A stretch of DNA of 32,063 nt from Pleomorphochaeta sp. (GTDB lineage Bacteria > Spirochaetota > Spirochaetia > Sphaerochaetales > Sphaerochaetaceae): assembly GCA_028532815.1 (NCBI GenBank), contig JAQQAS010000025.1, positions 1-32,063 on the forward strand, given 5' to 3'. How positions within the stretch are numbered: the first letter of the stretch is position 1; each line of letters opens with the position of its first letter. A program made the position numbers and the translations under genes. The notes beneath the pieces were generated by a model. That model was not told the DNA's origin. It saw only the letters and a list, made by a program, of their open reading frames with translations, and ran no database searches. Shown here in pieces: positions 17,201 through 26,528 of this stretch.

Positions 17201-17814
17201 TTTATAAATTATTAGTTGATGAAAATGGAGTAGAATATCTTGAGCCAGATGAACAACTATATCTATTTACAGACTTAGACGGTAGATTTATTCTCTCTGA
17301 AGTTCAACCTGGAACATATCTCTTTGACATGTCTTTAGATGATAATCAATGGTATGGACTATATTTCACTGTAGAAGATAATCCAAAAACAGATAAAACT
17401 GTTGTACTATTAGAAGATTATCAGCTTGAAGTTGAAGAACAAAATATTGCTGCCTTTGATGTAGTTACTGGAGATATTGAAGAAGAGACTGAAGGTACAT
17501 TCGGTGATACTTTAGCTTCAGATTACCTAGATATTATTGAACTACAAATAGCTGAATATGAAGATGAAGAGACTTTCTGGAATGTAATATTCCCACCATT
17601 AGATGAAGGTGTGGATGATTTAGCTTTTGAAGATACAGCTGCAGATTGGCAAGATTCTTTAGTTGAAGAAGAGTCTTTTGATGATGAGTTCTTCTTTGAT
17701 GATCCAGCCTTTGCTGATACTGCAGACGATTGGGAAAGTACTATAGATGATACAATTCCTGTAGTTGTTGTTGAAGATAAACAAACCAATCCAAATGCAA
17801 CATACGTTCCATAA
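14266..17814 (+). CDS. Usher-like outer-membrane protein with acidic terminal regions
   Basis: A 1182-residue protein starting at TTG with GGAGAGG as ribosome site. A hydrophobic segment (about 13-35) should act as signal peptide. Residues 151-199 are extremely acidic (Asp/Glu/Phe/Trp). From about 245 the phrase GIYYLTLFVNGDRSG recalls the N-terminal usher domain 'G-Y-v-l-vNG'. A long barrel-like stretch follows, rich in alternating Ser/Thr/Tyr. Its KGEYILKDFPLVQGANHI resembles the usher plug and middle domain. Near residue 965 a C-terminal carboxypeptidase-regulatory-like fold appears (VSGILLQEDGTPF to DGRFILSEVQPGTY). The last 100 residues are again acidic, with a repeated F-DTA-DW motif. 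It pairs with the PapD-like chaperone. It is much longer and more acidic than standard ushers (about 800-850), so it is a divergent member; sure of the envelope location, moderately of the usher role. Confidence 0.65.
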   Translation: MRTLKKEGAAKITRLTFLLVFITLIIVALARSCFVGAEFQKSTEDQAPFSIKKTITITDEGKINIDQERYYYNLGLLPPYELPEIYQSNAKAQISKDDDKSSVASFFEVSQLSTEDINFFDEIELSVDLESISSRILNLDNISDSEQSISDEGDSVEDTGFAEDEFEDIDWDDQDDFGDFDDDFSFDDDSWDGGFADGFNTPFEPFLFEPLIQTQEEYDLFKPQESTEEELDDDFFDDFYIAGETDQSLYEDGIYYLTLFVNGDRSGDIETKFEGTTYSIGVQNLYDNISDILSDYAINRIFTDAPEYYTIDELIALNVDVSIDVDAFTVSMEFDVDDIPVQYLPINKVEKNTLLNRNEQYGISDANVLKPNFFSFVSSLNLSSSYTYGPSISTNSFSNTLSMSNSFSLGSVALDFSNNFSYSLESGTNEFEYEVDTWDGFFDIRDKNLRVSFGNTGSYLGTDGTPVGFEVEKNYTYGDDDALTHQFTRRYLLESDSTLYVYINDEEPVIKNLRKGEYILKDFPLVQGANHIRIKIVPNEKIYPIILDSFDLPYDSRLLAKGDYLYGYSAAISKSEREEDSTSWLTLPYLDGQFYDYDLSDFDTNFYLDVGISDTFTLNTSFAFGVDEIEATFDGILATMSGPFVGKLYTSYTDTYSPNIYTTLSHTFDTLIGDINASVTLQLPVWESDSGDLYSASELGLSLSHSISFDNLPPLSTSISTSVNDSGISWSTTFSTNYSPFSGVSLSSSLSLSNVDYTDELSITFQIGIGYTLLNNLTSSHSFSTSGSESLSVSYKPTTTDTLQFNISGIQFLSTTNPVYNAYWQHVDDYYSLLLKQTASDNAGSITSSASLSSALFYSGGLFALNRSAANNFIIIRPEGDLANNPVSIGKTNSSSLNEIDTIFGNAVYTLLSSNSKNNLIAYGTSESLYSSGGSFSYELNTDTRTGFSQRLYSPVSYTVSGILLQEDGTPFEQYSSPVYKLLVDENGVEYLEPDEQLYLFTDLDGRFILSEVQPGTYLFDMSLDDNQWYGLYFTVEDNPKTDKTVVLLEDYQLEVEEQNIAAFDVVTGDIEEETEGTFGDTLASDYLDIIELQIAEYEDEETFWNVIFPPLDEGVDDLAFEDTAADWQDSLVEEESFDDEFFFDDPAFADTADDWESTIDDTIPVVVVEDKQTNPNATYVP

Positions 17815-17830
17815 ATTGTGTCTATAAGTA

Positions 17831-17864
17831 AAGTTCTAAAGTATAAAAGCTTTGGAACTTTTTT
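17831..17864 (+). terminator. Terminator of the chaperone/usher-like operon
   Basis: Stem GTTCTAAAG with CTTTGGAAC (one G-T wobble) and an eight-base loop, followed by six T. It lies just after the usher-like stop. Confidence 0.85.
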
Positions 17865-17924
17865 GCTATTATTTTATTTATTTGTTTAAAATTTGTGGTT
17901 TTAAAAAAAAAATTAGATTTTATA

Positions 17925-17953
17925 TTGACACAATTTTAAGATAACTTAATACT
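17925..17953 (+). promoter_or_regulatory. Promoter of the V-ATPase operon
   Basis: Consensus TTGACA (17925-17930), a 17-base spacer and AATACT (17948-17953), 22 bases before the first ATG. The ribosome site AGGAG lies at 17964-17968. Confidence 0.65.
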
Positions 17954-17974
17954 AGTTGTTTATAGGAGTATTCT

Positions 17975-18292
17975 ATGCAAAATGATATTATTTCTGAAAT
18001 AATAGAAGTCGAAGAAAATGCTACTAAGCTAGTCGATGAAGCTCGCCAAAAAGCTAATAAATTAATTTCAAGTGCTGAACTTGAATCAAATAAAAAGCTA
18101 AAAGAAGCTGTGAAGCAGCGAAGAATACTCAATCACCAAAAAATTGATGAAATTAGAAAAAAGAATAGAGATGAGATAAAAAAATATGAGGAGAGTGTAA
18201 AAGCCACTTCTGATATTGATACTCGCCAGATTGAACAAATCTCTAAAGAGTTGGCAAAGAAAATCTGTAATTCATCGGTATTTGAAAAATGA
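17975..18292 (+). CDS. V-type ATPase coiled-coil stalk subunit (G/H-like)
   Basis: A 105-residue, highly charged protein predicted to be one long helix (about residues 5-85), with Ala/Glu/Lys/Arg heptad-like spacing (EENATKLVDEARQKANKLI). It is the first gene of the V-ATPase operon. Its ATGA junction (TGA of this gene overlapping the ATG of subunit C) shows coupling. Position, length and composition match the small peripheral-stalk partner of subunit E, named G, H or NtpF in different organisms. Sequence of this subunit is poorly conserved, so the naming rests mainly on context. Confidence 0.75.
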   Translation: MQNDIISEIIEVEENATKLVDEARQKANKLISSAELESNKKLKEAVKQRRILNHQKIDEIRKKNRDEIKKYEESVKATSDIDTRQIEQISKELAKKICNSSVFEK

Positions 18293-19371
18293 AAAGTTCA
18301 GTAAATACATATGGTTTTATTAATGCTAAGTTAAGAGCAAAGATTGGAGATATAAGAAACCCACAACTACAAGAAGACTTGTTGAAAGCCGGTAGCTTAG
18401 TCGAGGCCATAGGTATTTTAAAAGAACATGGCTATGAAAGTGCTGCTCAAGTATATGATAAAACAGGAGATTTACAACTTGTTGAATTATCTCTCTTAAA
18501 TGATGAAATTACAGATTTAATGAGAGTTAGTAAGTTTTTAGATGGGGAACCTAAGAATCTCCTTAAAATTTTGCTAACTAGAATTGAAGTTGAAAATGTC
18601 AAAAATGCAATAAGACTTTGGTATTCTTCAGCAATACACCATAGACCTATTTCCTATAGAAGTGCCTATCTAGTAAAATATAAAATTGTGAATGATATAA
18701 ATTATACTTCAATAATTAACGCTGTAACTTTTGACAACATTATAGAGGCGGTTGGTAGCAGTTGGTATGAAAACGTATTAAGGCAATTTAGCTTAGAAGA
18801 AATAGAGTCAAATGGACTTTTTGAATTAGAGTCTGCTTTAGATAAAAAAGTTATAGATTTATTATATCAAGCAAGTAATGCATTAAAAAAAGATGATAAA
18901 AATATTGCAATTAAACTTTTTAAAATGGAAGTTGATTTAAAAAATATCATAATGTTAGTTCGTTATGGATGGTTCCATCAATTAGAAAGTGAGAGACTTA
19001 GCTCCATCCTATATCCATATTCTAGAGTCTATAAAGATGACATTACAAAAGTTTACATCAATTCTAATCCTAAAAATAGATCAGTTGAATCACTGCTAAA
19101 AGAAAAATACCAAGATTTATCTAATTTAGTAAATGATTCTTTTACAGATAATAAATTAAAAATGATAAATCAAGTTAGAGCATTAGAGAGATACTTATTT
19201 ACCAAAAAAGGTAAGTTGTTTGAGAATTGTTTAGGAGGTAAACCTTTCACAATCGCAACTCCTTTAGCCTATTTTTATCTCAGAGAGCAACAATATAGTG
19301 TTATCTGTGGAATTCTAGGTGGAAAGTATTATGGTGTAGATTCAAAAGAAATAGAAGGATTGATTTTATGA
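18289..19371 (+). CDS. atpC: V-type ATPase subunit C (central rotor cap, V0 d-like)
   Basis: A 360-residue, mostly helical soluble protein of the V-ATPase subunit C/d family, which couples the central stalk to the membrane K ring. The start NTYGFINAKLRAKIGDI matches the family N-terminus ('Y-y-NARvRa---L'). Later VENVKNAIRLW and VDLKNIIMLVRYGW are the repeated 'E--NL--liR' elements of its three pseudo-symmetric units. Length (about 330-360) is usual. It overlaps both neighbours by four bases (ATGA at each end), showing tight translational coupling. Confidence 0.9.
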   Translation: MKSSVNTYGFINAKLRAKIGDIRNPQLQEDLLKAGSLVEAIGILKEHGYESAAQVYDKTGDLQLVELSLLNDEITDLMRVSKFLDGEPKNLLKILLTRIEVENVKNAIRLWYSSAIHHRPISYRSAYLVKYKIVNDINYTSIINAVTFDNIIEAVGSSWYENVLRQFSLEEIESNGLFELESALDKKVIDLLYQASNALKKDDKNIAIKLFKMEVDLKNIIMLVRYGWFHQLESERLSSILYPYSRVYKDDITKVYINSNPKNRSVESLLKEKYQDLSNLVNDSFTDNKLKMINQVRALERYLFTKKGKLFENCLGGKPFTIATPLAYFYLREQQYSVICGILGGKYYGVDSKEIEGLIL

Positions 19372-21350
19372 GTTTATTTACAGAGAATATGCGACTATTA
19401 ACAGCTGTAGTAATTGAGAAGAAAAGCGATGAAGTAGTAAAAGCTCTCCTTTCAATAGGTGCCTTAGATTTTGTTCAAATCACTAATTTGCCACCTGACC
19501 AATTAGCAAAGTTAAGTAAAAAGAGACCTAATTCAGATAGATTAGCCATTGAAGATACAAGAAGGAGAATAGATAATCTTCTCCGTCAAAGTGGAAGTAC
19601 TCTTCCAAATTCTTCATTATTAAAAGTTGAAGATATGGTCTCTTTAGATATAAAAGGTTATAGAAATATATTAGATGAGTTTAGTTCTTCTATTTCTGAG
19701 ATAAAAGAACAACAAAAAACGTTAAACCAAAGGTATGAAATACTTAGTGAAATTAAACGTTATTTAGAGACAGATAAAACTGATTTTGTTGAGATAAGAG
19801 TTGGAAATACTAAAACTGATATTGAAAAAATTAAGAAAAGATTGTCTGATTTTGGTTCCTTAATAGTTAAAACGGATCAATATATAGCTACCCTTAGTTT
19901 AAAGAGAGATACTGCAAATATCTCGCAAGTATTGAATATGGTGGGATGGATTGAAAGTGAAGATAGTCTAATTCAGAAAGAAGGAACTAAACTTGTTAGA
20001 CAAGAGTTAAATACTCAAATAGATAATATTAATAAAGAAAAAGAAGACTTAGAATTTACAATTAGAGAAAAAATTCAAGAAAAAGAGCCACTCTTAATAA
20101 ATATTTGGTGTAATTTAAGATTACATGAATTATCAGATCAAATTAGATCATATTTTAAATATACAAAGAACACTACATTATTTTCAGGTTGGGTTCCAAA
20201 GAAATTTTCTGACCAAGTTGCAAGTGCTATTTATCAAGCAACAGATGGAGAGTGTATTATAGATCAAAGTGATCCAAGTTCAAATGAAATTAAAGATATA
20301 CCAGTTGAAGTAACAACACCCAAATTCTTTAAACCTTTTGAAAAAATGGTTACTAATTATGGAATTCCTGAATATGGTACAATCAATCCTACTTGGTTTG
20401 TAACAGTGGCATATTTATCAATGTTTATGTTAATGTTTGCCGATTTAGGACAAGGCTTTGTTTTATTACTTATAGGATTATTAACACATCACTCATATAA
20501 AAAACACCCGATGAAGAAAGATTCTATTATAAATAGAAATGTATCTGTTCTTTTAATTTATCTTGGAGTTGCCTCTATGATAGGTGGGGTAATATTTGGA
20601 TCAACATTTGGTTTTAGTTTAATTCCTCCGCTATGGTTTAATTATCACTCAGTTGTATTAGGTACGGCTCAGTTAGGAACTCCTGTACAAAATGTATATG
20701 ATATATTAGGCATAACCATAATTTATGGAATTGTTATTATTTTTGTTGGACTCTTAATAAATTGGGTTAATTTAATTATAAAGAAAGATTATATAGAAAT
20801 GTTATTTGCTAGGACTGGTTTAGCTGGTGCTATGATGTATAGCGTTGGAATATATATTGGGTACTCATACATTATGAGCGGATATAAAACCTTTCCAACA
20901 GATAATTGGATTTTAATATTGTTAATTATAGGGGCTTTATGTTTATTGATTAAAGAACCTTTAGAATATTTAAAGCATAAAAGATCTGGAAAAAAAGTTG
21001 AAAGTGTAGGTGCTATGGTATCTAATACTTTAATGATGTGGCCAATTGAGTTACTAGAAACTTTTACAGGTTATATGTCCAATACTTTATCCTTTATGCG
21101 TGTAGCCGGTCTTGGTATTGCTCACGTAAGTTTAATGGGAGCCTTTGAAACTTTAGCAGAAGGGCCTGGAATGACATCAGTTTTTGGTATTCTAATTTTA
21201 ATTTTTGGAAATGTTTTAGTAATTGCACTAGAAGGCTTATCTTCTGGAATACAATCATTGAGACTTAATTATTATGAATTCTTTACTAAGTTCTTTAATG
21301 GTAAAGGAATTGCATATTCACCAGTAAGTTTACGCTCATCTGAGCGATAG
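19368..21350 (+). CDS. ntpI: V-type ATPase subunit I (membrane stator, a-subunit)
   Basis: A 660-residue protein. The N-terminal half (about residues 1-330) is cytosolic with long coiled-coil segments. The C-terminal half has seven or eight membrane helices. The conserved region MFMLMFADLGQGFVLL, with the Gly-Gln pair, and the helix around NTLSFMRVAGLGIAHVSL carry the essential Arg of the ion half-channels (Arg in SFMRV). These are hallmarks of subunit I/a. It works against the K ring to move ions. Length is normal. Confidence 0.95.
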   Translation: MSLFTENMRLLTAVVIEKKSDEVVKALLSIGALDFVQITNLPPDQLAKLSKKRPNSDRLAIEDTRRRIDNLLRQSGSTLPNSSLLKVEDMVSLDIKGYRNILDEFSSSISEIKEQQKTLNQRYEILSEIKRYLETDKTDFVEIRVGNTKTDIEKIKKRLSDFGSLIVKTDQYIATLSLKRDTANISQVLNMVGWIESEDSLIQKEGTKLVRQELNTQIDNINKEKEDLEFTIREKIQEKEPLLINIWCNLRLHELSDQIRSYFKYTKNTTLFSGWVPKKFSDQVASAIYQATDGECIIDQSDPSSNEIKDIPVEVTTPKFFKPFEKMVTNYGIPEYGTINPTWFVTVAYLSMFMLMFADLGQGFVLLLIGLLTHHSYKKHPMKKDSIINRNVSVLLIYLGVASMIGGVIFGSTFGFSLIPPLWFNYHSVVLGTAQLGTPVQNVYDILGITIIYGIVIIFVGLLINWVNLIIKKDYIEMLFARTGLAGAMMYSVGIYIGYSYIMSGYKTFPTDNWILILLIIGALCLLIKEPLEYLKHKRSGKKVESVGAMVSNTLMMWPIELLETFTGYMSNTLSFMRVAGLGIAHVSLMGAFETLAEGPGMTSVFGILILIFGNVLVIALEGLSSGIQSLRLNYYEFFTKFFNGKGIAYSPVSLRSSER

Positions 21351-21373
21351 AATAATTATAGGAGGGTCGTTGT

Positions 21374-21718
21374 ATGACCAATATTGCCTTTAAAAAAAGG
21401 GTTAAACTATCACTAGTTGCTACTTTATTAATGATGGGTGCATCAGCATTCATATTTACTCCAAGTTTATTTGCTGAAGGTGTTGTAGAAGGTGCTACAA
21501 CAGCTCAAACAGGAATGATTTGTTTAGCTGCTGCTATTGCTTTTGCAATGGGTGCATTAGCTGCAGGTATTGCTATCGGAAATGTTGGAGCAGCTGCAAT
21601 GGGTGCAATTAGTGAAAAACCAGAACTAGCTTCTCAAGCATTAATTTTTATTGCATTAGCAGAAGGATTAGTTGTATTTGGATTTATCATTGCACTAATG
21701 ATTTTAGGAAAAGCATAG
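21374..21718 (+). CDS. ntpK: V-type ATPase subunit K (c-ring proteolipid, two-helix type)
   Basis: A 114-residue proteolipid. Residues about 1-34 look like a signal peptide or extra membrane segment (basic start, hydrophobic core, SLFA), followed by the two c-subunit helices. Helix one is Gly/Ala-rich with GALAAGIAIGNVGAAAMGA, then the SEKPEL loop. Helix two holds the ion-carrying Glu97 in ALAEGLVVFG. This is the short 8-kDa form, not the duplicated 16-kDa form of Enterococcus. Aligned by eye with sodium-type c-subunits, the Gln of helix one is replaced by Ile and no hydroxyl residue follows Glu97, which favours protons; that is inference. GGAGG stands ahead of the ATG. Confidence 0.92.
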   Translation: MTNIAFKKRVKLSLVATLLMMGASAFIFTPSLFAEGVVEGATTAQTGMICLAAAIAFAMGALAAGIAIGNVGAAAMGAISEKPELASQALIFIALAEGLVVFGFIIALMILGKA

Positions 21719-21721
21719 AAA

Positions 21722-22021
21722 ATGCAGTATTTTGTTATAGGCGATGAAGATACAGTATTAGGATTTTCCTTAGTAGGTGTATATGGCTTACAAGCATCAA
21801 ATCCTGTTGAAGCGAAACAAGCTTGGGACAAAGCTCTTTCGGACAAAGAAAATGGAATAATAATTATAACACAACCTGTTGCTGATATGATTAAGTCTAT
21901 TGTAGACAAATATCTTTTTGCAGAAATGTTTCCATTAGTTGTTGTTATTCCAGGTCCTAATGGCCAAAAGAGTAGAGATTTACGAGTGCTTGTTAACGAA
22001 GCAATCGGCGTTAGCCTATAA
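21722..22021 (+). CDS. atpF: V-type ATPase subunit F
   Basis: A 99-residue soluble protein with a Rossmann-like alternation of strands and helices: MQYFVIGDEDTVLGFSLVGV, then GIIIITQPVADMI and FPLVVVIPGPNG. This is the typical length and pattern of A/V-ATPase subunit F, which sits on the central stalk with D and regulates rotation. The gene starts three bases after the K stop. A ribosome site is not distinct, suggesting coupling to K translation. Confidence 0.9.
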   Translation: MQYFVIGDEDTVLGFSLVGVYGLQASNPVEAKQAWDKALSDKENGIIIITQPVADMIKSIVDKYLFAEMFPLVVVIPGPNGQKSRDLRVLVNEAIGVSL

Positions 22022-22038
22022 AAATTTGGAGAAATATT

Positions 22039-22656
22039 TTGGATACTGATAACAAACTGTTAAAGGGTATTAGTTTAGAAGCTCAAGAAAAAGCTGCAAA
22101 GATATTAGCAGAGGCTCAAAATAGGGTCGATGAAATAATTGTTCAATCTTCTCACAAAATTGAAAAAGAGTTAGCTAAAGAAGATAAAGAATTTGAAAAT
22201 TTGCTAGTAGTTGAAAACTTAAAAGTTAAATCTGCAAAAAAAGCTGCAGAGAGAAAAGTTCAATTAGAAGCATTACAAAAACAATACGATTTTCTTTATA
22301 CCTCTGTAAAAGAAGAGATATATAAACTTCTTGATGGAAAAGAAGCTTCTACATACTTAGAAAAATGGATGCTTGAAGCAGTATTAGGCCTTGGCCTTGA
22401 TGAGGCAAAAATTGCCTTTTCTGCAAGCTATCCCATTACAGAAGAAATGCTTAAAAAAGTGGAGAAAACAGCTAAAAAAGAGTATAACTTAACCCTTAAA
22501 CTACAATTAGATACAAGAAGACTAGTTGTCCCTGGAGTTGTTGCGACATCTTTAGATGGAAAGGTATCCTTTAATAATCAGGTTGATGTTAGAATGAGAA
22601 GATTCGACCGCGATATCAAAATTGCAATTCAGGAGGGCATATGCCCACAAGAATAA
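22039..22656 (+). CDS. atpE: V-type ATPase subunit E (peripheral stalk)
   Basis: A 205-residue protein. The N-terminal half is one long charged helix (EAQEKAAKILAEAQNRVDEI) that pairs with the G/H-like subunit. The C-terminal half is a compact alpha/beta domain ending in VRMRRFDRDIKIAI, which anchors to the A/B head. Start is TTG at 22039 with GGAG eight bases upstream. The 3' end overlaps subunit A by 16 bases, and the A ribosome site (AGGAGG) lies within this gene. Confidence 0.88.
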   Translation: MDTDNKLLKGISLEAQEKAAKILAEAQNRVDEIIVQSSHKIEKELAKEDKEFENLLVVENLKVKSAKKAAERKVQLEALQKQYDFLYTSVKEEIYKLLDGKEASTYLEKWMLEAVLGLGLDEAKIAFSASYPITEEMLKKVEKTAKKEYNLTLKLQLDTRRLVVPGVVATSLDGKVSFNNQVDVRMRRFDRDIKIAIQEGICPQE

Positions 22657-24419
22657 TAGGACATGTAAAACGTGTAAATGGACCAGTTATCACAGTTTGT
22701 GATATTACAGATGCTGAAATGCTAGAACTCGTTAGAATTGGCGAACAACAATTAATTGGTGAAGTTGTTAAGTTATTTGATGGAGAAGCTACAATTCAGG
22801 TTTATGAAGATGCAACTGGAGTAAAACCTGGAGATAACGTTTACGGCTCAGCTATGCCTTTATGTGTAGAGCTAGGGCCAGGAATTATAGGTTCAATCTA
22901 CGATGGTATTCAAAGACCATTAGAAAAATTAGAGGAAGCTAGTGGAACCTTTATTGCTAGAGGATTAACCTTCGATGGTATTGATCATAAAAAGTTATGG
23001 CACTTTGTACCGTCTGTAAAATTAGGCGATTCTGTTTCTGGTGGATCAGTAATTGCAGAAGTCCAAGAAAGTGAAACTATCGTTCACAAAATATTAATTG
23101 AACCTACTGTTGGCGATGGTGTGATTACTAAAATCGCTGATGAAGGTGATTATAATGTAGATGAAATTGTTGCAACAGTCTCTCAAGAAAAGTCAAAAGA
23201 TATAAATGTAAGTATGGTTCAAAAATGGCCTATTAGAAATCCAAGGCCAGTTAAGAAAAGATTACCTTTCCATGCACCCTTAGTTACTGGTCTTAGAGTT
23301 ATTGATACATTATTCCCAATAGCAAAAGGTGGAACAGTTGCTATACCAGGTGGTTTTGGTACTGGAAAAACAATGACACAACATGCAATCGCACAATGGT
23401 GTGATGCTGATATTATTGTATATATAGGTTGTGGGGAAAGGGGAAATGAAATGACTGATGTACTTAGAGAATTCCCTCAATTAGTTGACCCAAAAACCGG
23501 TAAAAGCTTAATGGAGAGAACAATTTTAATTGCAAACACCTCCAATATGCCTGTTTCTGCTAGAGAAGCTTCAATCTATACAGGAATTACAATAGCTGAA
23601 TACTATAGAGATATGGGATATGCTGTTGCTATTATGGCCGATAGTACTTCTAGATGGGCCGAAGCATTGAGAGAATTATCTGGTAGAATGGAAGAAATGC
23701 CAGCTGAGGAAGGATTCCCTGCATATTTAGCTACAAGAATTGCTGAATTTTATGAAAGAGCTGGGCTTATGGAAACCTTATGTGATAAAGAAGGATCTGT
23801 TTCTGTTATTGGAGCAGTATCTCCTCCAGGTGGTGACTTTTCAGAACCAGTAACCATGCACACAAAGCGATTTGTAAGATGTTTTTGGGGGCTTGATAGA
23901 TCATTAGCTTCAGCTAGACACTATCCAGCAATTAGTTGGACTGAAAGTTATAGTGAGTATTTACAAGATGTAAAATCTTGGTGGAACGAGAGAAGTGATG
24001 ATAAATGGCAATCTAATAGAAAAGAAATTATGGAATTACTTCAAAAAGAAGAAAGGTTACAACAGATTGTTAAGTTAGTTGGAGCTGATGCATTGCCTGA
24101 TTCTCAAAACTTTATATTAGAAGTTTGTTCTTTATTTAAGAATGCTTTCTTACAGCAAAACGCATTTGATAAGATAGATAGATATAGTATTGTAGAGAAA
24201 CAAACAAAAATGCTTTCTTGTATATTAACATATTGGCATAAAGGTCTTGAAGCTATTGAAAAAGGAGTTCCATTAGTAAAATTGAGAAGACTGAGAGTTG
24301 TGCAAGATGTTGCAAAGATTAAATTTTCAATTAGCAATGATGATGTTCAAGAGATTGATAAATTAGAACTAAAGCTTGAAAGAAGTATTGAAAAACTTGG
24401 AGGCATTTATGAAGACTAA
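22641..24419 (+). CDS. atpA: V-type ATPase catalytic subunit A
   Basis: A 592-residue catalytic subunit. N-terminal beta barrel about 1-70; the A-specific non-homologous insert about 110-190; nucleotide-binding domain with the P-loop GGFGTGKT at 237-244; then [14 protein letters not shown], and [18 protein letters not shown] of the active-site region. The P-loop reads GGFG where most A subunits have G(P/A)FG; Lys and Thr are kept. It hydrolyses or makes ATP at the A/B interface. Overlap with E (16 bases) and B (11 bases) shows co-translation. Confidence 0.97.
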   Translation: MPTRIIGHVKRVNGPVITVCDITDAEMLELVRIGEQQLIGEVVKLFDGEATIQVYEDATGVKPGDNVYGSAMPLCVELGPGIIGSIYDGIQRPLEKLEEASGTFIARGLTFDGIDHKKLWHFVPSVKLGDSVSGGSVIAEVQESETIVHKILIEPTVGDGVITKIADEGDYNVDEIVATVSQEKSKDINVSMVQKWPIRNPRPVKKRLPFHAPLVTGLRVIDTLFPIAKGGTVAIPGGFGTGKTMTQHAIAQWCDADIIVYIGCGERGNEMTDVLREFPQLVDPKTGKSLMERTILIANTSNMPVSAREASIYTGITIAEYYRDMGYAVAIMADSTSRWAEALRELSGRMEEMPAEEGFPAYLATRIAEFYERAGLMETLCDKEGSVSVIGAVSPPGGDFSEPVTMHTKRFVRCFWGLDRSLASARHYPAISWTESYSEYLQDVKSWWNERSDDKWQSNRKEIMELLQKEERLQQIVKLVGADALPDSQNFILEVCSLFKNAFLQQNAFDKIDRYSIVEKQTKMLSCILTYWHKGLEAIEKGVPLVKLRRLRVVQDVAKIKFSISNDDVQEIDKLELKLERSIEKLGGIYED

Positions 24420-25827
24420 TGATGAAAAAATTGACCGTCGTTTATTAGCTGGACGTGAATACCGTGGTTCAAGTCGTATAGATGGTCCTCTTGTATATAT
24501 GAGAAATACTCACCCCATTGGTTATGGTGAATTAGTTGAAATAGTTGCTCCTGATGGAAGCAGAAGAAGTGGTCAAGTATTAGATACAAGTGATGAGGTT
24601 GTATGTGTTCAAGTTTTTGAGGGCACAACTGGTTTAACACTTCCAAAAACAGGAATGCACTTTTTAGGACACCCTTTAACTCTTTCTGTAAGTGAGTCTA
24701 TGTTAGGTAGAGTTATGAATGGACTTGGTAAAAGTCGTGATGGATCTCCTATAGCACAAGGTCAATTCGATAGAGATGTAAATGGATCTCCTATTAATCC
24801 TACAGCTAGAATATATCCAAGAGATTTTATTCAAACCGGTATTTCTGTTATAGATGGAATGACAACTCTAATTCAAGGACAAAAACTACCAATATTTAGT
24901 GGAAATGGTATGTCCCATAACCAATTAGCTGCACAAATTGCAAAGCAAGCTAAGGTTAGAGGCGGAGATAGTGATTTTGCCATTGTATTTGCTGCAATGG
25001 GTGTTAAATATGATGTTGCTAGATTCTTTATTGACTCATTTGAAGAAAGTGGTGTAATTGATAATGTTGCATTATTTTTATCCCTTGCTGATGATCCGTC
25101 AATTGAGAGAACAATTACACCAAGAACAGCTTTAACTCTTGCAGAATATTTAGCTTTTGATTTAGGAAAGCAAGTATTAGTAATTATGACTGATATGACA
25201 AACTATTGTGAGTCTCTTAGAGAAATTTCAACTCTTAGAGGTGAAATTCCTTCAAGAAAAGGATATCCTGGTTATTTGTATTCAAATTTAGCAGAATTAT
25301 ATGAAAGATCTGGTAAGGTTAGAGGAAGTAAAGGCTCTATTACTCAGCTTCCAATACTCTCTATGCCAAATGATGATATTTCGCACCCAATCCCAGATCT
25401 TACTGGATATATAACAGAAGGACAAATTGTATTTGATAGAGGCCTTCATTCTAGAGATTTGTATCCACCTATTAATCCACTTCCATCTCTTTCAAGATTG
25501 ATGAAGGATGGTATAGGAGAAGGAATGACTCGTGAAGATCATCCACACCTATCCAATCAACTTTTTGCTTCCTATTCACACGTACAAGATGTTAGAAACT
25601 TAGCATCAGTTATTGGTGAAGAAGAATTAACTTCAATTGATAAACAATATCTAAAATTTGGTCAATTTTTTGAAAATAATTTTATCAGCCAAGATTTTGA
25701 CGAAGATAGGAGTATTGAAGATACACTAAATATTGCATGGCAAGCTTTGGGCTACCTTCCAAGTGAAGAGTTACAAAGACTTAGTGAAGATGAAATTGAT
25801 GAATATTGGCAGGAGATGGAAGATTAA
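24409..25827 (+). CDS. atpB: V-type ATPase regulatory subunit B
   Basis: A 472-residue non-catalytic partner of A. The degenerate P-loop region is [17 protein letters not shown], and [15 protein letters not shown] is the family signature preceding [25 protein letters not shown] start it at ATG 24409, with GGAGG at the right distance; a TTG at 24376 lies too far inside subunit A. It overlaps A by 11 bases and subunit D by one base (TAATG). Confidence 0.97.
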   Translation: MKTNDEKIDRRLLAGREYRGSSRIDGPLVYMRNTHPIGYGELVEIVAPDGSRRSGQVLDTSDEVVCVQVFEGTTGLTLPKTGMHFLGHPLTLSVSESMLGRVMNGLGKSRDGSPIAQGQFDRDVNGSPINPTARIYPRDFIQTGISVIDGMTTLIQGQKLPIFSGNGMSHNQLAAQIAKQAKVRGGDSDFAIVFAAMGVKYDVARFFIDSFEESGVIDNVALFLSLADDPSIERTITPRTALTLAEYLAFDLGKQVLVIMTDMTNYCESLREISTLRGEIPSRKGYPGYLYSNLAELYERSGKVRGSKGSITQLPILSMPNDDISHPIPDLTGYITEGQIVFDRGLHSRDLYPPINPLPSLSRLMKDGIGEGMTREDHPHLSNQLFASYSHVQDVRNLASVIGEEELTSIDKQYLKFGQFFENNFISQDFDEDRSIEDTLNIAWQALGYLPSEELQRLSEDEIDEYWQEMED

Positions 25828-26519
25828 TGACTACAAATTTAGCTCCCACAAGATCTAATTTAATGAAATTAGAAGATAATCTTAAATTTGCAACTCTAGG
25901 TTATGAATTGTTAGATCAAAAAAGGCAAATATTAATTTCCGAATTACTTGCTTTAGTTGACCAAGCAGTAGATTATCAAAGTCGAGTAGATTCTGCTTTA
26001 GAGACTGCTTGGGATACCCTAAGTAAAGCAATTATGGAAATGGGTCGATTGAAGGTGGGAAATCTTTGTGGTTCAACAAATATTGAATATAATATAAACG
26101 TATCTCAAAGGAAGGTTATGGGGGTTGCAGTTCCTGTAGTTGAAACAACCTTTAGCGATAAAGGCCCTTATTTTTCTCAAGAAAGTTCAAATATCATAGC
26201 TGAATTAGGTATACAGCAATTCAGTGAGAGTTTAGAATTAATGGGAAGACTAGCTGAGTTAAAAGTATCAATAATGCGTTTAAGTCGAGAGGTTAAAAAA
26301 ACTATTAGAAAAGTAAATGCGTTAGAGAAAATATCGATTCCTGAAACACAAGAAACTATTAAATATATGAAGAGTAGAATAGAAGAAAGTGAAAGGGAAA
26401 GTTTTATATTACTTAAATCAGTTAAAGATCGGTTAGAAAAACAAAAAGAGTTGAAAAACAAGAAACAAAATTCTAAAAAAAATATTTTAAAAGCAGAAAT
26501 TGTTTCTGAAAAAGAATAG
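25827..26519 (+). CDS. atpD: V-type ATPase subunit D (central shaft)
   Basis: A 230-residue, almost all-helical protein beginning with LAPTRSNLMKLEDNLKFA, the subunit D signature ('P-T+--L--L---L--a--G--LLK-Kr'). It continues GYELLDQKRQILI and closes with a long basic coiled coil (residues about 165-230). Its two antiparallel helices form the rotating shaft inside the A3B3 head. Start is the ATG sharing its A with the stop of B. The C-terminal tail is extended and Lys-rich compared with short family members. Confidence 0.93.
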   Translation: MTTNLAPTRSNLMKLEDNLKFATLGYELLDQKRQILISELLALVDQAVDYQSRVDSALETAWDTLSKAIMEMGRLKVGNLCGSTNIEYNINVSQRKVMGVAVPVVETTFSDKGPYFSQESSNIIAELGIQQFSESLELMGRLAELKVSIMRLSREVKKTIRKVNALEKISIPETQETIKYMKSRIEESERESFILLKSVKDRLEKQKELKNKKQNSKKNILKAEIVSEKE

Positions 26520-26528
26520 GAGGAATTC

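Noticed and set aside
17523-17789. A Ser-rich minus-strand frame inside the usher-like gene
   Set aside because: It is the antisense shadow of the acidic Asp/Glu/Ser codons of the usher-like protein and has no promoter or ribosome site.
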